Of a stretch of 64,000 bases of DNA, positions 34,168-42,066 are shown in pieces. The stretch is from Paraburkholderia tropica (GTDB lineage: Bacteria; Pseudomonadota; Gammaproteobacteria; Burkholderiales; Burkholderiaceae). The notes below the pieces were generated by a model. It ran no database searches. It saw only the letters and a program-made list of their open reading frames with translations, and was not told the DNA's origin. Where the stretch lies: assembly GCF_900109265.1 (NCBI RefSeq), contig NZ_FNZM01000022.1, forward strand, positions 1 to 64,000, in the 5' to 3' direction. The translations under genes were made by a program, and so were the position numbers. Every line of letters starts with the position of its first letter. The first letter of the stretch is position 1.

Positions 34168-35022
34168 ATGGAAGCTTTTTCGACACAAACGGACACTCCA
34201 CGTACGAAGCCGAGAGGCGGCGCGCAGCCTGTGCCGCCTCCCGCGAAGAGCGATTTGCCGACCGTGTTCGGTCAGGCGATCGAGTACGAATCGGGCTCGC
34301 GCGAGATCGCGCATACGCACGCGCGCGCGCAGTTGCTCTACGCGACGAGCGGGTTGATCCGCGTGCGCACGCCGGCCGCGAGCTGGGTCGTCACGCCCGA
34401 TTGCGCGATGCTGGTGCCGCCGCGCGTCGAGCACGAGCTGGAGATGGTGGGCAAGGTCGGCTTTCGCACGCTGTACGTCGATCCGTGCCCGGCGATCGGC
34501 GGCGACGAAGGCCGACTGCTGCCCGTCAACGGCCTGCTGCGCGAGGCGATTCTCGCGATGGTCGAAGAACCCGCACGCACGCGCGAACCGGGCAGTCTCG
34601 CCGATATCCTCACGCAACTGATCGTCAATCTGCTCGCCGCGGCATCGCCCGCCGACGATCAGCCTGGCCGTCTGCCGCTGCCGCAGCATCCGCGTTTGCA
34701 CCGAATCTGCCAGGCGCTGATCGAGCAGCCCGCCAACAACGATTCGCTCGAACATTGGGGCGACCGTTTCGGCGCGAGTTCGCGCACGCTCGCGCGGCAT
34801 TTCCAGCGCGAAACCGGCATGCCGTTCGCGAAATGGCGCGAGCAGATGCGCGTGTCCGAAGCGATGTGCCTGCTGTCGACGCATACGCCCATCGACGAAG
34901 TCGCGAGCTGCCTCGGTTACGCCGACGCGAACTCCTTCGCCGTGATGTTCAAGCGCGTGCTGCAGATCACGCCGCTGAAGTATCAGTCGATGATGTGCGC
35001 TGCGGGGGCGGAGCCGGCGTGA
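34168..35022 (+). CDS. AraC-family transcriptional regulator
   Basis: A 284-residue regulator with a cupin-type sensor domain (about residues 35-150, HTHARAQLLYATSGLIRVRTP and MLVPPRVEHELEMVG) and a C-terminal pair of helix-turn-helix motifs (about 185-280, FGASSRTLARHFQRETGMPF and IDEVASCLGYADANSFAVMFKR). The start at 34168 (MEAFSTQTD) is the first ATG; a TTG 18 nt earlier is possible. It is divergent from the Fur-controlled siderophore receptor operon, the usual arrangement for an AraC activator that senses the siderophore. It may instead be an independent cupin-AraC regulator. Confidence 0.88.
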   Translation: MEAFSTQTDTPRTKPRGGAQPVPPPAKSDLPTVFGQAIEYESGSREIAHTHARAQLLYATSGLIRVRTPAASWVVTPDCAMLVPPRVEHELEMVGKVGFRTLYVDPCPAIGGDEGRLLPVNGLLREAILAMVEEPARTREPGSLADILTQLIVNLLAAASPADDQPGRLPLPQHPRLHRICQALIEQPANNDSLEHWGDRFGASSRTLARHFQRETGMPFAKWREQMRVSEAMCLLSTHTPIDEVASCLGYADANSFAVMFKRVLQITPLKYQSMMCAAGAEPA

Positions 35023-35370
35023 ATCGGCGTGATTTGAACGGCAACACGCGCCAGTTGTCTGAATCATCCTCGGCGTGGCACGTGTTGCGCACCTATGCGT
35101 ACACCGCCGCGAGGATTTGCGACGTGAAGATAGCCGGACCGCTCATTTGGGAATCGCCTACCCAAGCGGGTTCAATACTCGCACGACAAGCTACGACGAC
35201 AGGGGCGTAATGTATTGCGTCTTGACCTTCTGTTCCTGGTTCATCGTCCTGATCCCCCATTCAATTAAAAGACACATAAATCGCGTGAATTGCAGAAATC
35301 AATTCAAAGGACTTCGGGTTGCCGCATCGCAAAAACGACCCGTCGAAACGGGGCGGTTAAAATAATCGAA
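35023..35370. other. Intergenic stretch at the left edge of the low-G+C cassette
   Basis: 348 bp between the AraC gene and the LprI-like gene. Base composition falls from high G+C to roughly even here, which marks the boundary of the accessory segment. It contains only the terminator at 35331-35352; I see no gene, integrase or clear attachment repeat. Confidence 0.5.
35331..35352 (-). terminator. Terminator of the PAAR-lysozyme-immunity operon
   Basis: A 5-bp stem, CCCGT / ACGGG, with tetraloop CGAA (TTCG on the transcribed strand) and a T5 run on the minus strand, 19 bp past the last stop. Confidence 0.6.
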
Positions 35371-35874
35371 TTACTGACGTGCATCCGGGGTACTCAGCTC
35401 GTCAATTCTCGAATTCGTAATTTTCTCCATGCATGCGTAAAAATCAATGAAACGTATAGATGCCTCACCAATTTCATACACGTTCGCGTAGCATTGATTA
35501 TCGCGATAATTTTGCCAGTTTATTTGTGCACGCTTGAAATACGGCAGCGCGACGGGGTTGTGATTCTTTCTAATTTCCATGTCGTTTTTTGCGATTTCCT
35601 TTTCATTTTCTTCTACTGCCTTAGCGAGAGTTGCATTCGCCGCTTCAAAACTAAATTGCGCGCACGTTGCCATTTCCATACCTCCCAGGTTTTCGTTTTT
35701 ACAATGCGCCTTGATCTGGTCCGGCGTCATTCCTGGATACTGCTCGATGGCTGGTTCAGCTTTCCTGTAATCAAAGCTGGCCCCATAAACTGTAGCGGCA
35801 TCCGCAATTGGCGCGACAACCATATAAGTGGAGATGCCGAACACGCAGACAGGCAAGAACTTAGTGAGTCGCAT
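35371..35874 (-). CDS. LprI/DUF1311-family periplasmic protein, probable lysozyme immunity protein
   Basis: A 167-residue secreted protein. The start at 35874 (MRLTKFLPVCVFG) has GGGAG at about 7 nt and gives a Sec signal peptide ending near ADAAT. The C-terminal half has the DUF1311/LprI signature YFKRAQINWQNYRDNQC and ends with CMEKITNSRIDEL; several cysteines could form disulphides in the periplasm. Known LprI proteins inhibit lysozyme. It overlaps the 3' end of the GH24 lysozyme gene by 14 bp, so the two are translationally coupled. I infer that it protects the cell from that effector. The low G+C and cassette structure suggest transfer. Confidence 0.78.
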   Translation of the reverse strand: MRLTKFLPVCVFGISTYMVVAPIADAATVYGASFDYRKAEPAIEQYPGMTPDQIKAHCKNENLGGMEMATCAQFSFEAANATLAKAVEENEKEIAKNDMEIRKNHNPVALPYFKRAQINWQNYRDNQCYANVYEIGEASIRFIDFYACMEKITNSRIDELSTPDARQ

Positions 35875-36478
35875 CGTAAACTCCCGTATCAAACAACCGT
35901 GCTTCCCTCTGGCGGCGGCCAGAGACAATGTTAGCTATGAAACCGCGTATCACATCGCGCATCCGTTCGTATTCGCCATGATTCAGAAAGTCTGCCAAGT
36001 ATTGAGCCCTGGTTCCAGGCCACGGGTCATGGGGTCCGCGACCAGTGCCGGTATTGAACAATACGGATACCAGTGCATCATATTCGTACTGATATAGCGG
36101 CACGTTAACGCTGTTGTTGATCGCTCCTTCGGCAGGCTCTCGATCGTGTCGGAATAGTTCTTTTGCGCGTTCGAGTGTGATGGTTTGTCCCATATGCAGA
36201 TTGTCGGCGGGCCAAACGCGATGTCCTAAACCGGTCGTTGGAATTCCGTGTCCATCGTCGTATACCTGCAAGATGAAGCCTTGGGAAACGGGAAGGTTGT
36301 TTGTATGATGGTGAAGCACCTGATGATACGTACCATTGAGAATTCCACTTTCAAGGACGGCCATGAAAGTTATGCCTTGCTGCGAGAGAGTCCAAGGCTT
36401 GCATAACCGATCGGTCTGCAAATTAACACACGAATTCGGGTTCGTATTCGTTACTGCGCTTCCAAGTGCGTCAGGCAT
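35861..36478 (-). CDS. GH24 lysozyme, probable type VI secretion effector
   Basis: A 205-residue muramidase of the phage T4-like GH24 family. After a 35-residue N-terminal extension comes MAVLESGILN with the likely catalytic Glu, then VYDDGHGIPTTGLGH holding the Asp and Thr of the E-D-T triad, and later LYQYEYDALVSVLFNTG, the GH24 signature. It has no signal peptide. The ATG follows the stop of a PAAR gene directly, with GAGAGGAA as ribosome site. Lying between a PAAR gene and an LprI-family gene, it fits an antibacterial peptidoglycan-cleaving effector delivered on a VgrG-PAAR tip. A prophage endolysin is less likely because no holin or phage genes are nearby. Confidence 0.8.
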   Translation of the reverse strand: MPDALGSAVTNTNPNSCVNLQTDRLCKPWTLSQQGITFMAVLESGILNGTYHQVLHHHTNNLPVSQGFILQVYDDGHGIPTTGLGHRVWPADNLHMGQTITLERAKELFRHDREPAEGAINNSVNVPLYQYEYDALVSVLFNTGTGRGPHDPWPGTRAQYLADFLNHGEYERMRDVIRGFIANIVSGRRQREARLFDTGVYDATH

Positions 36479-36991
36479 TTACATTTCCTCTCTGTGCCCA
36501 AGATAAACGTGAATCGAAGCAGCGTGTTCCGTTGCATATCGCGCGGTACGGCCTTGCTCGTCGGTGGTGCCGTGTTCAATCTCACCAGTTGATAGCCGCA
36601 CCGTGTAGTACGTTCCGCGCATCGGCGTGCCGCGCGCGTCGCACAGCGTGAACTGTTCATCGTGGAATGGTTGTATTGCTACGGCGGTGGTCTGTGAGTC
36701 GCTTTCGCAATCCTCGGAATAAAAGAAGGGCGATTCACCGCTCGCAAGCACGCGATTTTTGCCGCATGGGCAATAGACCGGCGCAAGGTCTTTAACGAAG
36801 GATTGGCCTTGGTCCATTACGCTATGGGCGGTGCCACCAACGGGCCACACGCCTTTGCAGTTGCCGCATGTTGCCTTGTCTTCGGCCAGCGCGAAGGCTC
36901 TACCGTCTTCGTTAAACCAGTCCGATCCGGGCCCGAGGATGGACCCGCCCGTGGTCGTGCGATCGTCTTTCAGTGCAAGTCTGGTAGGCAC
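36479..36991 (-). CDS. PAAR-domain protein with TTR-like C-terminal domain (second of pair)
   Basis: About 170 residues from a GTG start at 36991, which lies 2 nt after the stop of the preceding PAAR gene. The N-terminal PAAR-type domain (about 1-90) has DRTTTGGSILGPGSDW and two cysteine pairs (CGNC and CPCG) that could bind zinc. The C-terminal domain (about 105-170) starts FTLCDARGTPM and has TYYTVRL and GRTARY, closely matching the first PAAR protein. This beta-rich domain resembles transthyretin-like docking domains at the ends of VgrG and PAAR proteins. It likely tips the T6SS spike and carries the lysozyme encoded next. Confidence 0.8.
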   Translation of the reverse strand: MPTRLALKDDRTTTGGSILGPGSDWFNEDGRAFALAEDKATCGNCKGVWPVGGTAHSVMDQGQSFVKDLAPVYCPCGKNRVLASGESPFFYSEDCESDSQTTAVAIQPFHDEQFTLCDARGTPMRGTYYTVRLSTGEIEHGTTDEQGRTARYATEHAASIHVYLGHREEM

Positions 36992-36993
36992 GA

Positions 36994-37509
36994 CTACTTC
37001 TTGTGGCCGATGTACACGGCAATACGGCACTCGCCATCAGTTTGATAGCGCGCGGTATAGCCGTTCGAATCTGTTACGCCTTTCACCGTTGCACCGGATG
37101 GCAAACGAACGGTGTAATAGGTATCCGCGAGCGGGTTTCCGGCGCGATCGCATAGCTTGAACCGTTCGTCGTGTGTGGCGCTCTGCCTGTCGAGTAACGC
37201 GGCCAGGCTTGCTGCATAACCCATGTCCCCCCATTCGTCCTCCCAACTGTGAGAGGCGCTTGCTTGCGACGCACTGAAAACCGGCGGCGGTGAACACTTG
37301 CAGATACAGATATCGTCTTCCAGCGCCTGTTGCTTCCCCCGCATCGTTGCGTTGCGGTGCGGCCCCGCCGACTCGATATAACCGTGCGATTTACAGCCTT
37401 CGCACCAGACCTTTGCTCCGATAAACGTAATCGGTATGCCGCGGTGCGTGCAGTTTTCTGCGCCCTCCAGGACAATACCTCCCGCCGTGGATTTATCGCC
37501 TAGCCTCAA
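36994..37509 (-). CDS. PAAR-domain protein with TTR-like C-terminal domain (first of pair)
   Basis: A 171-residue protein from a TTG start with GAGG upstream. The PAAR-type domain (about 1-95) has RLGDKSTAGGIVLEG, the CEGC pair, and LEDDICICKCSPPPVFSAS, a pattern common in Burkholderia-group PAAR proteins. The C-terminal domain (about 110-171) runs FKLCDRAGNPLADTYYTVRL and NGYTARY, near-identical in plan to the second PAAR protein. It is the first gene of a four-gene cassette. Tandem, divergent PAAR genes with one effector suggest either alternative carriers or decay of a second effector. Confidence 0.8.
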   Translation of the reverse strand: MRLGDKSTAGGIVLEGAENCTHRGIPITFIGAKVWCEGCKSHGYIESAGPHRNATMRGKQQALEDDICICKCSPPPVFSASQASASHSWEDEWGDMGYAASLAALLDRQSATHDERFKLCDRAGNPLADTYYTVRLPSGATVKGVTDSNGYTARYQTDGECRIAVYIGHKK

Positions 37510-37917
37510 CAGATAACGCCTCGTGTGCGTGCCTTCGTTCGATTACAGGTATGGAAACCGTGCAGATACGCGACCGGCACAGTCACGACGGACCCTCCGC
37601 CGCTAACCGGTAATCGTCGGATTACGCAAGGGGGCAGACCATCAGACAATCTTTAAAGTGGAGTTTGATTTATCCGTATTGCGTCGCGATCGAAACGCAA
37701 TTTGACATTCGACAAATTGAGTCCGATATCGCAATTTATTCAGATGCGCAAACGTCGCCCGAATAAATAAGCCCGCCACGCCACGTCTCTCAACACCCCA
37801 AATCACCATTCCCACATTCCTTATAAGCCGCCCGACTTCAAACCAAAGCACAAATCGTTGTTAGGAAAACGACAGCAACAATGATCAACTGGTCGGCTTT
37901 CCTATGCTGATCGGATC
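37510..37917. other. Intergenic stretch upstream of the PAAR cassette
   Basis: A 408-bp low-G+C region between the divergent PAAR operon and the MFS gene. It should hold both promoters. I see no sigma-54 motif, tRNA remnant or integrase. A minus-strand open frame of 69 codons (37851-37642) has no ribosome site and no recognisable domain; it may be a remnant. Confidence 0.4.
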
Positions 37918-39264
37918 ATGTCAACCCGCTCCTCTTCGTCGCCGCGCAACCGCGCAGCACGCGCCGGCTTCGCCGCGTTCATCGGCACCACGATCGAGTG
38001 GTACGACTTCTACATTTACAGCACAGCCTCCGCGCTGGTCTTCAGTCACGCGTTCTTTCCCGCCAGCGCGAACGGCTTGACCGGCATCCTCGGCGCGTTC
38101 GCCGCGTATGGCGTGGGCTTCTTCGCGCGTCCGCTCGGCGCGGTGATCGCGGGGCATTTCGGCGACCGCATCGGGCGCAAACGCGTACTGGTGTTTTCGC
38201 TGGTGTTGATGGGCATCGCCACGCTGCTCACGGGTCTGCTGCCGACCTACGCAACCGCCGGTCTGCTGGCGACTGCGCTGCTCGTCACGCTGCGGTTGCT
38301 GCAAGGCGTCGCGACCGGCGCGGAATGGGGCGGCGCGTCGCTGCTCTCGGTCGAGCACGCGAGCGAGCGCTCCCGCGGTCTGCTCGGTTCGTTCACCCAG
38401 GTCGGTTCGGCGGCGGGCATGCTGCTCGCGTCGGGCACCTTCCTCACGGTGCGGCAGTGGCTGTCCGCCGATGACTTCGCCGCGTGGGGCTGGCGTCTGC
38501 CGTTCCTGTTCAGCGTGGTGCTGGTGGCCGTCGGCGTGTTCGTGCGCGCGCGCATTCACGAGCCCGCGCCGTTTCTCGACGCGCAAGCCGAAGGCAAGCT
38601 CCGCCGCCTGCCGGTCGCCGACGTGTTCCGCCATCATCGCCGCGCGCTGTTCGTGACGATCGGCCTGCGCCTGCTGCAACCGGCCATGTACGCCATCGTC
38701 ACCACCTACGCGATCAGCTATCTGAACCTGAAGCGCGGCGGCGCGTCGTTCGCGCTCAGCGCGGTGATCATCGGCTCGGCGTTCGCCATCGTCGCGACGC
38801 CGCTATGGGCCGCGCTGTCCGACCGCATCGGCCGCAGGCGTCCTGCGGTGTGGGCCGTGGTCGGCATCAGCCTGCTCGTGTGGCCGTTCTTCTGGTTCCT
38901 CGATCACGGCGATCTGCGCTATCTGCCCGTGGTGTTCGCCATCGAACTCGCGCTGTTCGACGCGGCCATCTACGCGCCCGGCGCGGCCTGGTTCGCGGAG
39001 CAGTTTCCCGTCGAGGTGCGTTACAGCGGCATTTCGCTGGGTTATCAGATCGGCACGCTGATTTCCGGCGGCCTGACGCCTTTCGTCGCCGCGGCACTGC
39101 TCGTGCTGGGCAACGGTTCGCCGTGGTACATCTGCGCGTATATCAGCGCGTTGGGCGTGTTGAGTCTGATCGCCGTGCTGGCGGCGGCCGACCCCGCGCG
39201 CCGGTTGCGCGACGCGCGCAACGCGTCTGCGCCGAGTGACGCCGCCATTGCGAGCCCGCGTTGA
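37918..39264 (+). CDS. MFS transporter, metabolite:H+ symporter (MHS/ShiA-type)
   Basis: A 448-residue transporter with 12 predicted helices. Hallmarks are FIGTTIEWYDFYIYSTASALVF in helix 1, GVGFFARPLGAVIAGHFGDRIGRKRVL (core GHFGDRIGRKR), and GAEWGGASLLSVEHA, all typical of the MHS family that imports shikimate, citrate, proline/betaine or dicarboxylates. It is followed at 39 bp by an AhpD-like gene on the same strand, a probable two-gene operon. G+C is back to the high background level here, so this gene is not part of the preceding low-G+C segment. Confidence 0.92.
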   Translation: MSTRSSSSPRNRAARAGFAAFIGTTIEWYDFYIYSTASALVFSHAFFPASANGLTGILGAFAAYGVGFFARPLGAVIAGHFGDRIGRKRVLVFSLVLMGIATLLTGLLPTYATAGLLATALLVTLRLLQGVATGAEWGGASLLSVEHASERSRGLLGSFTQVGSAAGMLLASGTFLTVRQWLSADDFAAWGWRLPFLFSVVLVAVGVFVRARIHEPAPFLDAQAEGKLRRLPVADVFRHHRRALFVTIGLRLLQPAMYAIVTTYAISYLNLKRGGASFALSAVIIGSAFAIVATPLWAALSDRIGRRRPAVWAVVGISLLVWPFFWFLDHGDLRYLPVVFAIELALFDAAIYAPGAAWFAEQFPVEVRYSGISLGYQIGTLISGGLTPFVAAALLVLGNGSPWYICAYISALGVLSLIAVLAAADPARRLRDARNASAPSDAAIASPR

Positions 39265-39302
39265 TTGCTCGCGCCGAGCCCATTTTTAAAGAGTCAATTT
39301 CG

Positions 39303-39917
39303 ATGAGCGAACTCCGCACACACGACGAAGAAGCCCGCATCGTGGGCGCACTCGAACGCAGCCACGCCGGTCCGAAAGCCTTCCGCACGCTGTCCGCGCC
39401 GGTCTGGCGCGCGGGCCGTTTATCGGAGAAGGACAAGCATCTGGTCGCCGTGGCGATTGCACAGATCACGCGCTGCGCGTTCTGCATCGAGCATCACGCC
39501 GCGCTCGCGCGCAAGTGCGGCGCGACCGAAGCCGAAGCGCTGGCGGTGAGCTACGTGAGCGCGGCGCTGGAATCGATCGGCGAAGGTACGCTGAGCGTCG
39601 CGCACGGCACGCTCGCGATCGAGGACGAAACCGCCGTGCGCAACACGGCCATCGCGCGGGCGCGCCTCGCGTTCGCCCAGGCGGTGTTCGCCACCGATGC
39701 GATCGCACCGGCGCTGGTGTGGATCACCGCCGCCGCCGTCGCCTATGCGCAGTCCGACGACGCGCGCCGCCAGACGCTGCACGAGCAGGCGCTGGCCGCC
39801 GATGCGCCTCCCGAAGCACTGGACGAGGCGTATGCGATCGCCGTCGTCTTACGCGCCGGGGCGGTCTACGCTCACACGCTGCACGTCACCGACGCGTTTC
39901 GCGACCAGCACGCCTGA
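39303..39917 (+). CDS. AhpD-like carboxymuconolactone decarboxylase-family protein
   Basis: A 204-residue protein with the AhpD active-site pattern ITRCAFCIEHHAALARK: a CxxC pair followed by His, as in alkylhydroperoxidases. The start at 39303 (MSELRTHDEE) follows an AAAGAG ribosome site. It lies just downstream of an MHS-type transporter gene. It may reduce peroxides or organic hydroperoxides formed during use of the imported substrate. Unlike the CMD protein at 3259-3789, this one keeps both cysteines. Confidence 0.85.
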   Translation: MSELRTHDEEARIVGALERSHAGPKAFRTLSAPVWRAGRLSEKDKHLVAVAIAQITRCAFCIEHHAALARKCGATEAEALAVSYVSAALESIGEGTLSVAHGTLAIEDETAVRNTAIARARLAFAQAVFATDAIAPALVWITAAAVAYAQSDDARRQTLHEQALAADAPPEALDEAYAIAVVLRAGAVYAHTLHVTDAFRDQHA

Positions 39918-39948
39918 CCCGCGCGCGACGCGGATAAAGCTGCGCGGC

Positions 39949-41223
39949 TCAGACCGCGCGACGCCCATTCGACGCGAACAGCTTGCGCACCTTCGTGCCA
40001 AGCCGACGCAAGGGCGCGCGCTTGAGCGCCTTCATCTGCCGACGCGCGCTTTCCAGCGCGCTACGCGTAGCCGCCAGTTCGTTCACGAGTGCGGCGTCCG
40101 CGGCGATGCCGTCGATCAGCGCGATATCCACCACGCGCGTCGAGCGATGCAGCGGTACGGCGCCGTGCGGCCAGTTCACGTCGGGGCCGAAGGCGAGCAC
40201 CTGCGTCGCCTGCGCGAGTTTGCTCGTCCAGAACGATTGCGTTTCCCCGCTGATTTCGCCCGATTCGGCGAGCGCGCGCGACAGCGCCAGCGCGTCGAGG
40301 TGAATCTCCAGACCGCGCGTTGCGTCGAAACCGCTTTGGCGCGGACCATCGGCGGGCTGCACGCTGCCGAACGACGGGCTCAAGCCCGACATCTCCGCGA
40401 TCCACTGCTCCGCGGCCTGCGCATACACGGGCGAACGCGCGGCGAGATCGCAATCGAACACCGCATCCGACGATGTGAACGCATGGCGCAACGTCAGCAA
40501 CCAATGCGCGAGAAAGCCGCGATAAGCGTCGGCGGGATCGATCTTCGCCACGTATTCCTTGAAGAACGTGAGGCGCTCTTCAAGCGTGATCGCTTCGCCG
40601 CTTTCCGGCATCTCCGGCAGCGTAATGCGCAGCGCGTCCATCACCTTGCGTGCGAGCGGCACATGCCGGTTCAAATCGAGCACGGCAAACGGAATGGCGA
40701 CGAAATGCGCATTGCGATGTTTCGCCAGCAATTCCCAGCACGATTGCCATTGCGTAATCGGATTCTTCAGAACGACGATATGCACCGCGTCGGGAAACGT
40801 TTCGTAAAACCATTTGAGCCGTCCCAGCGAGCGGCAGAACTTGAAAACCGGCACGCGCCCTTTTGCGCGCGAAGTCTGCGCGAGCGTATTCAGATAATCG
40901 ACGATACGCGGCGCCGCTTCGGGTGCATCGCCGGAAAAACTGTCGATCGAAAACACTTCGTCGTAACCGGCGATCCCCGGTTGATCGCCATCGAGCAGAT
41001 GCGCGAACTCCGCGAAATACGGGCTTTCCAGATTCGGATGCCCCGACCGCCAGCTGCTCGACGTGCTTTTGTCGAGCATGTCGCGATCGATGGTCGCGAG
41101 CATTTCATGCAGCGGTTCGTAATATCCCGTCACCTGATCCAGATTGCGAAAACAGGACCATAACCACGTCCCCGCCGTTCGATATCCGGTATGCAGGAAA
41201 ATGGCTTGGGGTTCGGGCTTCAT
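39949..41223 (-). CDS. Sulfotransferase-like P-loop protein
   Basis: A 424-residue protein that I assign only tentatively. The N-terminus IFLHTGYRTAGTWLWSCFR resembles the PAPS-binding 5'-phosphosulfate loop of sulfotransferases. A second segment, VFKFCRSLGRLKWFYETFPDAVHIVVLKNP, fits the 3'-phosphate-binding region (core VVLKNPI). The C-terminal 60 residues are basic and helical (RRQMKALKRAPLRRLG). The ATG has GAGG at 4-5 nt. It stands alone, convergent with the AhpD-like gene. If active it might sulfate a glycan or small molecule; the acceptor is unknown. Confidence 0.55.
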   Translation of the reverse strand: MKPEPQAIFLHTGYRTAGTWLWSCFRNLDQVTGYYEPLHEMLATIDRDMLDKSTSSSWRSGHPNLESPYFAEFAHLLDGDQPGIAGYDEVFSIDSFSGDAPEAAPRIVDYLNTLAQTSRAKGRVPVFKFCRSLGRLKWFYETFPDAVHIVVLKNPITQWQSCWELLAKHRNAHFVAIPFAVLDLNRHVPLARKVMDALRITLPEMPESGEAITLEERLTFFKEYVAKIDPADAYRGFLAHWLLTLRHAFTSSDAVFDCDLAARSPVYAQAAEQWIAEMSGLSPSFGSVQPADGPRQSGFDATRGLEIHLDALALSRALAESGEISGETQSFWTSKLAQATQVLAFGPDVNWPHGAVPLHRSTRVVDIALIDGIAADAALVNELAATRSALESARRQMKALKRAPLRRLGTKVRKLFASNGRRAV

Positions 41224-41420
41224 GCGACCTCGGTAATGAATTCAATTGCCCGTTGCCGAATGTATCCGACGACAGACCAGCGTTAAAACGCTGGAGTGTA
41301 GGCCGGGTAAAACTTACTCAGGTTACAGCCAACATTACGGACGATTACGAATTGAATTCAACCGGCTGACGCGGCCACGTTCAACGCGGTCAGGGTCGAC
41401 TCGCACCAACAAGCAAAAAA

Positions 41421-41448
41421 CCCAGGCGGATCAGGCCTGGGCTTTTTT
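41421..41448. terminator. Bidirectional terminator after the lipoprotein gene
   Basis: A 7-bp stem, CCCAGGC / GCCTGGG, with a 7-nt loop, T6 on the plus side and A6 before the stem (T6 on the minus strand). It ends the minus-strand lipoprotein transcript. Confidence 0.8.
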
Positions 41449-41495
41449 GCAACGCAACGCAAAGCGCACGCGGCGCGCTTGAATGGCGCGAATGC

Positions 41496-41804
41496 TCAGT
41501 GCTGCGATACGAAATTCGCCGGGACGAGCCAGCGGAAACCGGTCAGGACTTTGCCCTGGAACTGGCATTCGACTTGCGCGGGCACGAGCGATTGCGAGCG
41601 GCGGTCTTCCATCATGCCGCTGACGGTGATCGAGCGGCCATCCGCCGAGGGCCGCTTGTCGCTGACCGAGACGAGCGCGGGTTCGGCGGACGCCTGCATT
41701 TTATCCACGCACTGATCGGTATTTTTCTGGGCTACGGACGTGCAGCCTGCGAGCGCCAACGCAGCGGCGATCAGCGCGAATGCCACGAGCCTGTCCTTCT
41801 TCAT
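41496..41804 (-). CDS. Small hypothetical lipoprotein
   Basis: A 102-residue protein with a clear lipoprotein signal: MKKDRLVAFALIAAALALAGC, cleaved before Cys 21 (lipobox LAGC), then TSVAQKNTDQC. The start at 41804 has GAGGGAGAA just upstream. The mature part is short and has two more cysteines. I recognise no domain. It is probably anchored to the outer membrane. It is monocistronic and followed by a strong terminator. Confidence 0.75.
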   Translation of the reverse strand: MKKDRLVAFALIAAALALAGCTSVAQKNTDQCVDKMQASAEPALVSVSDKRPSADGRSITVSGMMEDRRSQSLVPAQVECQFQGKVLTGFRWLVPANFVSQH

Positions 41805-42066
41805 AGGTTCTCCCTCACACTTCCAACAAGGTTCATTGTCTCCAGATTCATACGGCATGCCTGGCCGACGCCGATTCTATCTCAGCGGCGAGTCAATTCT
41901 TCATATCGATACGGAGAGATTCGAATCGCGCGGCGATCAGGCACCGTTCGGGCATCGTTTGAACGCGGCGGAGCGCGCCCGAGCACAAACTGAGCGCCGT
42001 TAATAATCGGCAAGAAGATCACGCCATCGAGCGGGAGAAGCCGCCATTCAAACCGCGGCGCAACGC

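Noticed and set aside
35861..36478. Lysozyme as a prophage endolysin
   Set aside because: There is no holin, spanin, tail or capsid gene nearby, while PAAR genes abut it directly.
37642..37851. Possible 69-residue protein upstream of the PAAR genes
   Set aside because: No ribosome site and no recognisable motif; may be a decayed remnant.
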